A stretch of DNA of 64,000 nt. Origin: Microbacterium hydrothermale (lineage in GTDB: Bacteria > Actinomycetota > Actinomycetes > Actinomycetales > Microbacteriaceae). The DNA is taken from assembly GCF_004854025.1 (NCBI RefSeq), contig NZ_STGM01000009.1, forward strand, positions 1-64,000, read 5' to 3'. This document shows positions 34,801 to 42,713 of this stretch, piece by piece. Position 1 is the first letter of the stretch. Every line of letters starts with the position of its first letter. The position numbers were made by a program, and so were the translations under genes. Under the pieces are notes generated by a model. It had not been told where the DNA came from, ran no database searches, and saw nothing but the letters and a program-made list of their open reading frames with translations.

Positions 34801-35784
34801 ATGGCGAGTCAGGACTGGTTCGACAAGGACTTCTACAAGGTCCTCGGTGTCGACAAGAGCGTCAGCGCTGCCGATCTGAAGAAGACGTACCGCAAGCTCG
34901 CGCGCCAGTACCACCCCGACTCGAACCCGGGCGACGCGAAGGCCGAAGCGAAGTTCAAAGAGATCAGCGAGGCCTACTCGGTCCTCAACGATCCGGAGCA
35001 GCGCGAGGAGTACGACCAGATCCGGGCCATGGGCTCGGGGGCGCGCTTCTCCGCGCCGGGAGCGGGAGGCGGCGGCGGTTTCGACGACGTCTTCAGTCGC
35101 TTCGGTCAGGGTCGCGGCCAGCCGCAGGGCGGCTTCGACGACTTCTTCTCGATGTTCGATCAGCAGGGCGGAGGGGGCTTCGGCTCCGGCCGCTTCGGTC
35201 AGACGACGGGCGGATTCCGCGGCTTCGGCGGCCCCCAGCGCGGGGCCGACGTCACCGCGCGCACGACGATCGACTTCGTCACCGCGGCCAAGGGCGAGAC
35301 CATCACCCTGCAGGGGGAGGACAACGTCCCCTTCAAGGTGAAGATCCCCGCCGGCGTCTCGGACGGGCAGAAGATCCGTCTGCGGGGTCGGGGACGCAAG
35401 TCCCCCGACGGCGGCGAGAGCGGCGACATCGTCGTGACGGTCGCCGTGCGTCCCCACCCGGTGTTCAGCCGCGACGGACTCAACCTGCGGGTCACGGTCC
35501 CCGTGACCTTCACCGAGGCCGCCCTCGGCGCCACGATCGAGGTGCCCACGCTGGGCGGTGAGTCGGTGCGACTGCGCGTCGCTCCCGGCACGCCGTCGGG
35601 TCGCGTGCTGCGCGTCAAGGGTCGCGGGATCTCGACCGCCAAGGGCACCGGCGATCTGCTCGCCGAGGTGCAGGTGGCCGTTCCCGCCCACCTCGACGAC
35701 GCCGCTCGCGAAGCCCTCGAGCGCTTCCAGGCGCTCGAACCGAAAGAGAACCCCCGCGCCGACCTCATGGCCAAAGCGCGCTAA
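34801..35784 (+). CDS. dnaJ: DnaJ-type co-chaperone lacking the zinc-finger domain
   Basis: The 327-residue protein has a J domain with HPD (RQYHPDSNPG), a Gly/Phe-rich region (about 80-140) and two C-terminal beta domains ending in VPAHLDDAAREALERF. No CxxCxGxG zinc repeats are present, so it is a class B, CbpA-like protein despite its place in the dnaK operon. In many actinobacteria the operon-encoded DnaJ has the zinc finger. It should still stimulate DnaK ATPase. A perfect 14-bp hairpin follows before hspR. Confidence 0.92.
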   Translation: MASQDWFDKDFYKVLGVDKSVSAADLKKTYRKLARQYHPDSNPGDAKAEAKFKEISEAYSVLNDPEQREEYDQIRAMGSGARFSAPGAGGGGGFDDVFSRFGQGRGQPQGGFDDFFSMFDQQGGGGFGSGRFGQTTGGFRGFGGPQRGADVTARTTIDFVTAAKGETITLQGEDNVPFKVKIPAGVSDGQKIRLRGRGRKSPDGGESGDIVVTVAVRPHPVFSRDGLNLRVTVPVTFTEAALGATIEVPTLGGESVRLRVAPGTPSGRVLRVKGRGISTAKGTGDLLAEVQVAVPAHLDDAAREALERFQALEPKENPRADLMAKAR

Positions 35785-35802
35785 AGACACGCGCGTCGCC
35801 GC

Positions 35803-35839
35803 GGTTCTCGGCATCCGATGAGACAGGATGCCGAGAACC
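35803..35839 (+). terminator. Perfect 14-bp hairpin between dnaJ and hspR (possible attenuator)
   Basis: GGTTCTCGGCATCC (35803-35816) and GGATGCCGAGAACC (35826-35839) pair fully around a 9-base loop. It starts 18 bases after the dnaJ stop and ends 38 bases before the hspR start. It could reduce transcription into hspR or mark the 3' end of the chaperone mRNA. The absence of a U-run leaves read-through likely. Confidence 0.6.
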
Positions 35840-35877
35840 CGGCGCCGCACGACCGGCACGACGGAAGAGGTGAAGAC

Positions 35878-36321
35878 GTGTCCGAGAGAGAGATCGACGA
35901 AGACGCCCCGATCTTCGCCATCGCCGCCGCGGCGGAACTGTCGAACATGCACCCGCAGACGCTGCGGCAGTACGACCGTCTCGGTCTCGTGGTCCCCGCG
36001 CGCACGCAGGGCGGATCGCGACGCTACTCGAGTCGGCACGTGCAGCAACTGCGCGAGGTGGCGCGCCTGTCGGGCGAGGGCATGAGCCTGCCCGCGATCG
36101 CGCGCCTGCTCGCTCTCGAGGAGCGCGTGCACGAGCTCGCCCGCCGGGTCAACGACCTCGAGCGTCAGCTCTCGGCCGAGCGGCAATCGCGTCCCGGTGC
36201 GCGCGTCTTCGCGGCCGGCGCGACCGGTTCGGTCGTGACGCTGCGCCACGGCGCGCGCGTGCGCCGGGCCACCGACGTCGTCCTGTGGCGTCCGCTCGGT
36301 CCGTTCGAGCACGACGACTGA
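35878..36321 (+). CDS. hspR: Heat-shock repressor HspR (MerR family)
   Basis: The 147-residue protein has the MerR helix-turn-helix and wing (FAIAAAAELSNMHPQTLRQYDRLGLVVPARTQGGSRRYS) followed by a helical dimerisation segment (HELARRVNDLERQLSAERQ). GTG 35878 has GAAGAGG 7 bases upstream; the frame opens earlier at 35818, inside the hairpin region, without support. HspR binds HAIR sites with DnaK as co-repressor. Such sites occur before dnaK (32218) and clpB (56785). Confidence 0.95.
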   Translation: MSEREIDEDAPIFAIAAAAELSNMHPQTLRQYDRLGLVVPARTQGGSRRYSSRHVQQLREVARLSGEGMSLPAIARLLALEERVHELARRVNDLERQLSAERQSRPGARVFAAGATGSVVTLRHGARVRRATDVVLWRPLGPFEHDD

Positions 36322-36373
36322 GACGGGCGCTCGCCCGCGCATCGCCGCGATTCCTGGGGCCTGTCGGAGGGAT

Positions 36374-36524
36374 CGGATGCCGCGCAGCGCTCGTATCGTC
36401 GAGGTCCCCGAGCTCGTCGGCGGACCGGATGCCGCGCGGCGCCCGTGTCGCCGAGGTCCCTGAGCCCGTCGAAGGGACCGGATGCCGCGGACGCTCGGTG
36501 GCTTCGACGGGCTCAGCCACCTCT
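36374..36524. repeat. Imperfect 52-53 bp tandem repeat, about 2.8 copies
   Basis: Units start at 36374, 36426 and 36479, each with CGGATGCCGCG followed by a variant of GAGGTCCCTGAGCCCGTCGAAGGGAC. The CCCTGAGCC-TGTCGAAGGG core is a palindrome-like sequence that recurs in the genes of this window (compare 11184-11205). The array fills most of the gap between the convergent hspR and the 36544 gene. Confidence 0.65.
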
Positions 36525-36543
36525 GACGTGGGCCGGTGCGCGA

Positions 36544-37137
36544 TCAGGCCGGATCGATCCGCAGCACGGTCGGCGACTCGCCCACCTGCAGGTCGTCGAC
36601 CACGCGGAGCGTGCGAGCGACGTCGTCCACCGCGCCGATCACCGTTCCGAAGCGCTCGCGATCCGAGCACACGGCGGTCACCGTGACGAAGTGCGAGCCG
36701 GTGTCCCAGGTGTAGGTGGCGAACGGCGGGGTCTTGGCGTCGCTCGGCAGCGGCATCGCCAGCTTCTCGCCCACGCCGAGGTGGGGGTTCCGGAACGACT
36801 CGGTGTCGTCGTACTCCATCGGCATCATGGCGCGGGCGGTGCGCGCCTGCGGAGTCGCCTCCTGCAGCTGCGCCATCACGACGAGCAGCTCGGGGTCGCT
36901 CTTCCACACCCACACGAGCACGCGTCCGGCGGCCCGCCTCATCAGCAGCGGGGCCGCCTGGCTGAGGATCCACGCGAACGCGCCGCCACCGGGGCGCGGG
37001 GCGGCTCCGGTCGCCTGATTCGCCTGGCTCAGCAGCATGCCGATCGCCGCCTTGCGGTGGCGTCGGCCGCGGAATCCGAGGGAGCCGGTCACCGGCACCC
37101 AGAGGTCGGCGGGGGCGTCGGCCTGCAGTCGGGACAT
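36544..37137 (-). CDS. Unrecognised protein
   Basis: I do not recognise this 197-residue protein. It has a basic N-terminal third (LGFRGRRHRKAAIGMLL), a mildly hydrophobic segment (AFAWILSQAAPLLMRRAAGRVLVWVW, about 53-78) and a mixed strand-helix C-terminal half with TYTWDTGSHFVTVTAVCSD. There is no signal peptide and only a possible amphipathic membrane contact. It is monocistronic, divergent from the ABC exporter genes and convergent with hspR. Confidence 0.7.
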   Translation of the reverse strand: MSRLQADAPADLWVPVTGSLGFRGRRHRKAAIGMLLSQANQATGAAPRPGGGAFAWILSQAAPLLMRRAAGRVLVWVWKSDPELLVVMAQLQEATPQARTARAMMPMEYDDTESFRNPHLGVGEKLAMPLPSDAKTPPFATYTWDTGSHFVTVTAVCSDRERFGTVIGAVDDVARTLRVVDDLQVGESPTVLRIDPA

Positions 37138-37297
37138 GCCCCACAGCCTACGAGCCGCGTTCGTCATCAGGATGCCGCCCGCCCGCGTTCGCGAGCAGAG
37201 AACGCTCCCACGCGCGAAAGGGTCGCCGATGTCGGAGGTCGGTGCCAGGCTGAGATCTGCGGTCATCGCGACCGCGCTCGAACCTCCGGAGGGTCCC

Positions 37298-39025
37298 GTG
37301 CTCGGCAAACTCCTCATCCGCTACCTGTCGAGGTATCGCTGGCTGCTGGTCGCCATCCTGGTGTTCCAGGCCGCCTCGGCCATGGCGACGCTGTACCTCC
37401 CGCGTCTGAACGCCGACATCATCAACCTCGGCGTCGCGCGGGGCGACACCGGGTTCATCTGGTCGCGCGGCGGGTTCATGCTCGCGATCTCGCTCGGGCA
37501 GATCGTGGCATCCGTGATCGCCACCTACTTCGCCGCGCGCGCCGCGATGGCCGCCGGCCGCGACATCCGCCGTGACGTCTTCGAACGCGTGAGCGGCTTC
37601 TCCGAGCGCGAGCTGTCGCAGTTCGGGGCCGGCTCCCTCATCACCCGCAACACCAACGACGTGCAGCAGGTGCAGATGCTCGCGATGATGGGCGCCACCA
37701 TGCTGGTGAGCGCTCCGCTGCTCGCGATCGGCGGCGTCATCATGGCGCTGCAGCAAGACGTCGGGCTCAGCTGGCTGATCGCCGTCGCGGTGCCGGTGCT
37801 GCTGATCGCCGCCGGTCTCATCATCGCCCGGATGGTGCCGCTCTTCCGCAGCTACCAGTCGAAGCTCGACGGCGTGAACCGGGTCATGCGCGAGCAGCTG
37901 ACGGGAGTCCGCGTGGTGCGGGCGTTCGTGCGCGAGCGCATCGAAGAGAAGCGCTTCCGTCGCGCGAACACCGACATCCTCGTCGTCGGTCGCAAGGTCG
38001 GCTCGCTCTTCGTGCTCCTCTTCCCGCTCGCCATGCTCGTGCTGAACGTCACGGTCGTGGGCGTCATCTGGTTCGGCGGCATCCAGGTCGACGCCGGCGG
38101 GGTCGAGATCGGCACCCTCTTCGCCTTCATCCAGTACGTCGCGCAGATCCTCGGCGGGGTGCTCATGGCGAGCTTCATGACGGTGATGATCCCGCGCGCC
38201 GCGGTCTCCGCCGAGCGCATCGGCGAGGTGCTCGACAGCCGCTCGACGCTCACGCGCCCCGACGCTCCCGTCCGCTCGTTCCCCGAGCCCGGCGCCGTGG
38301 AGTTCGACGACGTGTCGTTCGCGTACCCGGGGGCCGAGTCCCCGGTGGTCGCGGGCGTCTCCTTCCGCGCGGAGCCCGGCGAGACGGTCGCGATCGTCGG
38401 CTCCACCGGTTCGGGCAAGACGACCCTCGTCTCCCTCCTCCCGCGTCTGTTCGACGTGACCGGCGGCGCGGTACGCGTGGGCGGGGTCGACGTGCGCGAG
38501 GCCGATCTCGACGAACTGTGGAAGGGCATCGGACTCGTTCCGCAGCGGCCGTTCCTGTTCAGCGGCACCGTGGCCTCCAACCTCCGGTTCGGGCGCGAAG
38601 ACGCCACCGACGACGAACTGTGGCGCGCGCTTGAGATCGCGCAGGGGCGCGACTTCGTCGAGGCCATGGACGGCAAGCTCGAGGGGCGCATCGCGCAGGG
38701 CGGAACGAACGTCTCGGGCGGGCAGCGTCAGCGTCTCGCGATCGCCCGGGCCATCGTGCACCGGCCGCGCGTTCTCGTCTTCGACGACTCCTTCTCGGCC
38801 CTCGACCTGACCACCGACGCGCGACTGCGGGCGGCGCTGTGGGAGGAGCTGCCGGAGGTGACGAAGATCGTGGTCGCGCAGCGCGTCTCGACCATCACGG
38901 GGGCCGACCGCATCGTCGTGCTCGAAGACGGGCGGATGGCCGGACTCGGCACGCACGACGAGTTGTTGCGCACGAGTCCCACCTACAGAGAGATCGTCGA
39001 ATCGCAGCTGGGAGTGGAAGCATGA
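37298..39025 (+). CDS. ABC exporter half-transporter (degenerate Walker B member)
   Basis: The 575-residue protein has six transmembrane helices (about 15-300) fused to an ABC ATPase. The signature SGGQRQR is canonical, but the Walker B end is LVFDDSFS, with Asp in place of the catalytic Glu. GTG 37298 is chosen for GGAGGG just upstream; ATG 37229 would add 23 residues. Its stop overlaps the next start (ATGA). With its partner it forms a heterodimeric exporter of the TmrAB/BmrCD/Rv1272c-Rv1273c type, pumping drugs or lipids outward. Confidence 0.9.
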   Translation: MLGKLLIRYLSRYRWLLVAILVFQAASAMATLYLPRLNADIINLGVARGDTGFIWSRGGFMLAISLGQIVASVIATYFAARAAMAAGRDIRRDVFERVSGFSERELSQFGAGSLITRNTNDVQQVQMLAMMGATMLVSAPLLAIGGVIMALQQDVGLSWLIAVAVPVLLIAAGLIIARMVPLFRSYQSKLDGVNRVMREQLTGVRVVRAFVRERIEEKRFRRANTDILVVGRKVGSLFVLLFPLAMLVLNVTVVGVIWFGGIQVDAGGVEIGTLFAFIQYVAQILGGVLMASFMTVMIPRAAVSAERIGEVLDSRSTLTRPDAPVRSFPEPGAVEFDDVSFAYPGAESPVVAGVSFRAEPGETVAIVGSTGSGKTTLVSLLPRLFDVTGGAVRVGGVDVREADLDELWKGIGLVPQRPFLFSGTVASNLRFGREDATDDELWRALEIAQGRDFVEAMDGKLEGRIAQGGTNVSGGQRQRLAIARAIVHRPRVLVFDDSFSALDLTTDARLRAALWEELPEVTKIVVAQRVSTITGADRIVVLEDGRMAGLGTHDELLRTSPTYREIVESQLGVEA

Positions 39026-41181
39026 GCGCGCCCGACGCCCTCACCGACGAAGACCGCGCCGAGCTCGAGCTCGCCGAGCAGGCGCGGCAGAACTCGGGCG
39101 ACTGGAACAGCGTCGCCCCGGGCAAAGCGGCGGCGTTCGGGCCGAGCTTCCGGCGCATGATCGGCCTGCTGCGGCCCTACGCCTGGGCCTTCGCCCTGGT
39201 GTCCGCCCTCGGCGCGCTCGGCGTCGTGCTCGCCGTGCTCGCGCCCCGCGTGCTGGGCGATGCGACCAACATCATCTTCGAGGGCGTGGTGTCGCGCGGG
39301 CTGGGCGAGGCCTTCCCCGCCGGCACCTCGAAAGAGACCGTCGTCGAGGCGCTGCGCGCCTCGGGGCAGACCGACATCGCCAACATCGTCTCGGCGATGA
39401 ACACCTTCCAGGTCGGCGCCGGCGTCGACTTCGACGCGCTGCGCGTCGTGATCGTCACCGTGCTGGCGATCTACGTCGGATCGTCGCTGCTCTCGTGGAT
39501 CCAGGGCTACGTCATCAACGTCATCATGGTGCGCACGATGTGGCGGCTGCGCGAAGACGTCGAGGCGAAGATCAACCGTCTGCCCCTGTCGTACTTCGAC
39601 AAGGTGCAGCGCGGAGAGCTGATCTCGCGCGTGACGAACGACATCGACAACATCACGCAGACCATGCAGCAGTCGCTCTCGAGCGCCCTGACCTCGGTGC
39701 TGACGGTCGTCGGCGTGCTCATCATGATGTTCACGATCTCGTGGCAGCTCGCGCTCGTCGCGCTGGTGTCGCTCCCGCTCATGGCCGTGATCTTCGGCGT
39801 CATCGGCCCGAAGTCGCAGAAGGCGTTCGGCGAGCAGTGGAAGAAGGTCGGCCGTCTCAACGCCCGCGTCGAGGAGTCGTTCTCGGGGCACGCGCTGGTC
39901 AAGGTCTACGGGCGCGAGAAGGACGCGCGCGAGAAGTTCGAGATCGAGAACGAGGAGCTCTACCAGGCGAGCTTCACGGCCCAGTTCCTCTCCGGCATGA
40001 TCATGCCGGGCATGATGTTCGTCGGGAACCTCACCTACGTCGGCATCGCCGTCCTCGGCGGACTGATGGTGGCGGGCGGACAGATCCGTCTCGGTGACGT
40101 GCAGGCCTTCATCCAGTACTCCCAGCAGTTCACGCAGCCGCTGTCGCAGCTGGGCGGCATGGCCGCCGTCGTGCAGTCGGGCACCGCCTCGGCGGAGCGC
40201 GTCTTCGCCCTCCTCGACGCCGACGAGCAGGAGGCGGACGCGGCCGACGCACCCGCCGCGCCCGAGGGTCGCGGCGTCATCGAGTTCGAGAACGTGCGCT
40301 TCTCGTACACGCCGGAGCGACCCCTCATCACCGACCTGTCGTTCCGGGTCGAACCCGGGCAGACCGTCGCGATCGTCGGACCCACCGGGGCCGGCAAGAC
40401 GACCCTCGTCAACCTCATCATGCGGTTCTACGAACTCGACGGCGGGCGCATCCTGCTCGACGGCCAAGACATCGCCGAACTGCGGCGCGACGATGTGCGC
40501 TCACGCACGGGCATGGTGCTGCAGGATCCGTGGCTGTTCGCGGGATCCATCCGCGACAACATCCGCTACGGCCGCGAGAGCGCCACCGACGACGAGATCG
40601 TCGAGGCCGCGGTGGCCACCCGCGTCGACCAGTTCGTGCACTCCCTGCCGGAGGGCTACGACACCGTCCTCGACGAAGACGCCGCGAACGTCTCGGCGGG
40701 AGAGAAGCAGCTCATCACGATCGCCCGGGCCTTCGTCGCCCGGCCGTCGGTGCTGATCCTCGACGAGGCGACGTCGTCCGTCGACACGCGCACCGAGCTC
40801 CTCCTGCAGCAGGCCATGGCCGCGCTGCGCGAGGGCCGCACGTCCTTCGTCATCGCCCACCGGCTCTCCACGATTCGCGACGCCGACCTCATCCTCGTGA
40901 TGGAGCACGGCGACATCGTCGAGAAGGGCACGCACGACGAGCTCATCGCCGCGCAGGGCGCGTACTACCGGCTCTACCGGTCGCAGTTCGAGCAGGCTGC
41001 GGCCGACCTCGACGCGGCCGAGTCGACAGCGCAGCACCCCGACGAGCGGCGCGCGCCCGTCAGCGGCGACAGTGAAGCGGTCTCGGCGATGGCGGCGGCG
41101 GCATCCGAGGTGGTCGTCCCCGCGGGGGTCGACGGTCCACCGCGTCCGGCGAACGGTTCCCCGTCGACGGAGGGGCGCTGA
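39022..41181 (+). CDS. ABC exporter half-transporter (catalytic Walker B member)
   Basis: The 719-residue protein has a hydrophilic N-terminal 50 residues, six transmembrane helices and an ATPase domain with GPTGAGKTT, canonical Walker B LILDEATS and a degenerate signature SAGEKQL. Together with the preceding gene this gives one competent and one degenerate ATP site, the hallmark of asymmetric heterodimers. An Ala/Pro/Ser-rich tail of about 60 residues ends the protein. The substrate is unknown; multidrug or lipid export is typical. Confidence 0.92.
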   Translation: MSAPDALTDEDRAELELAEQARQNSGDWNSVAPGKAAAFGPSFRRMIGLLRPYAWAFALVSALGALGVVLAVLAPRVLGDATNIIFEGVVSRGLGEAFPAGTSKETVVEALRASGQTDIANIVSAMNTFQVGAGVDFDALRVVIVTVLAIYVGSSLLSWIQGYVINVIMVRTMWRLREDVEAKINRLPLSYFDKVQRGELISRVTNDIDNITQTMQQSLSSALTSVLTVVGVLIMMFTISWQLALVALVSLPLMAVIFGVIGPKSQKAFGEQWKKVGRLNARVEESFSGHALVKVYGREKDAREKFEIENEELYQASFTAQFLSGMIMPGMMFVGNLTYVGIAVLGGLMVAGGQIRLGDVQAFIQYSQQFTQPLSQLGGMAAVVQSGTASAERVFALLDADEQEADAADAPAAPEGRGVIEFENVRFSYTPERPLITDLSFRVEPGQTVAIVGPTGAGKTTLVNLIMRFYELDGGRILLDGQDIAELRRDDVRSRTGMVLQDPWLFAGSIRDNIRYGRESATDDEIVEAAVATRVDQFVHSLPEGYDTVLDEDAANVSAGEKQLITIARAFVARPSVLILDEATSSVDTRTELLLQQAMAALREGRTSFVIAHRLSTIRDADLILVMEHGDIVEKGTHDELIAAQGAYYRLYRSQFEQAAADLDAAESTAQHPDERRAPVSGDSEAVSAMAAAASEVVVPAGVDGPPRPANGSPSTEGR

Positions 41182-41200
41182 CGGGGCCGGGTTGCGCTGT

Positions 41201-41310
41201 CGAGTCGGGGTCGCGCCCGCGGCGCGGCCACGCTCCCGAGTCGGGGTCGCGCCCGCAGCGCGGCGCCGCTCGCCCGAGCCGCTGCCCGCTCGCCCGAGCC
41301 GCTGCCCGCT
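41201..41310. repeat. Short tandem repeats downstream of the ABC exporter
   Basis: A 28-base unit (CGAGTCGGGGTCGCGCCCGC...) occurs at 41201 and 41237 with one difference. An exact 20-base unit, CGCCCGAGCCGCTGCCCGCT, is repeated head to tail at 41271 and 41291. They fill the gap before the glycosyltransferase genes. No hairpin terminator stands out. They look like slippage-prone GC repeats and could vary between strains. Confidence 0.65.
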
Positions 41311-41449
41311 CGATGAGGGGGCGGACACGGTTCACCTCCCCGCGCCTGTGAGCGGCTCTCGGGAGGGCAAAACCCGCCCGGGTACAGTGGACGGACGCAT
41401 GCACCGCATCATGCGAACCGCCCGCCGCACAGAATAGGCCTCACCACTC

Positions 41450-42709
41450 GTGACCACTCCTGCGACGCCCGCCGACGATCCCGCGCCCTCCGCCGCGTCC
41501 CCCGCCTCCGACGCGACCGCCTCCTCCGGCGCGACCGCCGACCGTCCGCTCAAGATCCTCATCGGCGCCGACACGTTCCTGCCCCACGTCAACGGCGCCG
41601 CGCGCTTCGCCGAGCGCCTCGCGGCGGGCCTCGTCGCCCGGGGACATGACGTCCACGTCGCCGCGCCGAGCGTCGGTCACCGCAACGCCGGCACCGCGAT
41701 CGAGACGATCGAGGGGCAGCCGATGATGATGCACCGGCTGCCGGCGTTCCGCTTCCTGCCGCACGACTGGATCACCTACGTGCTGCCGTGGCGCTCCAAG
41801 CACTACGCCCGCATCGTCCTCGACGAGATCAAGCCCGACGTCGTGCACATCCAGTCGCACATCGTGATCGGGCGCGGTCTCGCCCGCGAGGCGCGCAAGC
41901 GCGGCATCCCGGTCGTCGCCACCAACCACGTCATGGCCGAGAACATCCTCGACTTCACGACGCTGCCCGACTGGCTCGACCGCATCTTCGTCAAGCTCGC
42001 GTGGGCCGACGCCGAGCGCACCTTCAAGATGACGCGCGCCGTGACCACGCCGACGCGTAAAGCGGCCGACTTCCTCGAGTCGACCATCGACATCGACGGG
42101 GTCATCCCGATCTCGTGCGGCATCGACCGCTCGAACTACCGGCCCGACCTCACGCCGCGCGACGCGAACCGCATCCTCTTCGTCGGCCGACTCACCACCG
42201 AGAAACACATCGACGTGGTGCTGGCCGCCCTCGCGAAGCTCGACCCCGCGCTCGACGTCACCTTCGACATCGTCGGCGGCGGCGACCAGCGCGCCAAGCT
42301 CGAGGCCCTCGCGCAGCAGCTCGGCGTCGCCGCCCGCGTGACCTTCCACGGACACGCCTCCGACGACGACCTCCGCGACCTGTACTCGCGCGCGAGCGTC
42401 TTCGCAATCGCCTCGATCGCGGAGCTGCAGTCGATCGCGACGATGGAGGCCATGGCATCCGGTCTGCCGATCGTGGCCGCGAACGCCGTCGCCCTGCCGC
42501 ACCTCGTGCACGAGAGCGAGAACGGCTACCTCTTCACCCCGGGCGATGCCGACGAGCTCGCCGCGCGCCTGACCGACGTGCTCACCGCGGCCCCCGAGGA
42601 GCGCCGTCGCATGCAGCAGGCGTCGCTCGACGCCGTCGCCGTGCACGACATCACCCGCACCCTCGACACGTTCGAAGCGCTGTATCGCGGTCGCCCGCTG
42701 CCGGAGTGA
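41450..42709 (+). CDS. GT4-family glycosyltransferase
   Basis: The 419-residue protein has a disordered Ala/Ser/Pro leader (1-32), then a GT-B fold: acceptor domain start LKILIGADTFLPHVNGAARFAERLA, donor domain ILFVGRLTTEKHIDVVL and the retaining E-x7-E motif AELQSIATMEAM. The pattern resembles actinobacterial mannosyl- or glucosyltransferases (MgtA/PimB-like) of glycolipid synthesis. A second GT4 gene follows after 4 bases, so the two probably build one glycolipid or surface glycan. The donor sugar cannot be told. The GTG 41450 start lacks a strong ribosome site. Confidence 0.87.
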   Translation: MTTPATPADDPAPSAASPASDATASSGATADRPLKILIGADTFLPHVNGAARFAERLAAGLVARGHDVHVAAPSVGHRNAGTAIETIEGQPMMMHRLPAFRFLPHDWITYVLPWRSKHYARIVLDEIKPDVVHIQSHIVIGRGLAREARKRGIPVVATNHVMAENILDFTTLPDWLDRIFVKLAWADAERTFKMTRAVTTPTRKAADFLESTIDIDGVIPISCGIDRSNYRPDLTPRDANRILFVGRLTTEKHIDVVLAALAKLDPALDVTFDIVGGGDQRAKLEALAQQLGVAARVTFHGHASDDDLRDLYSRASVFAIASIAELQSIATMEAMASGLPIVAANAVALPHLVHESENGYLFTPGDADELAARLTDVLTAAPEERRRMQQASLDAVAVHDITRTLDTFEALYRGRPLPE

Positions 42710-42713
42710 CCGC

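Noticed and set aside
36322..36543. Small gene in the hspR-36544 gap
   Set aside because: Short frames exist but consist of the repeat units, have no ribosome site and no stable amino acid pattern.
41271..41310. CRISPR-like repeat
   Set aside because: There are only two direct 20-base copies with no spacers, no further units and no cas genes. It is a simple tandem duplication. The 36374 array was rejected for the same reason: its units are contiguous.
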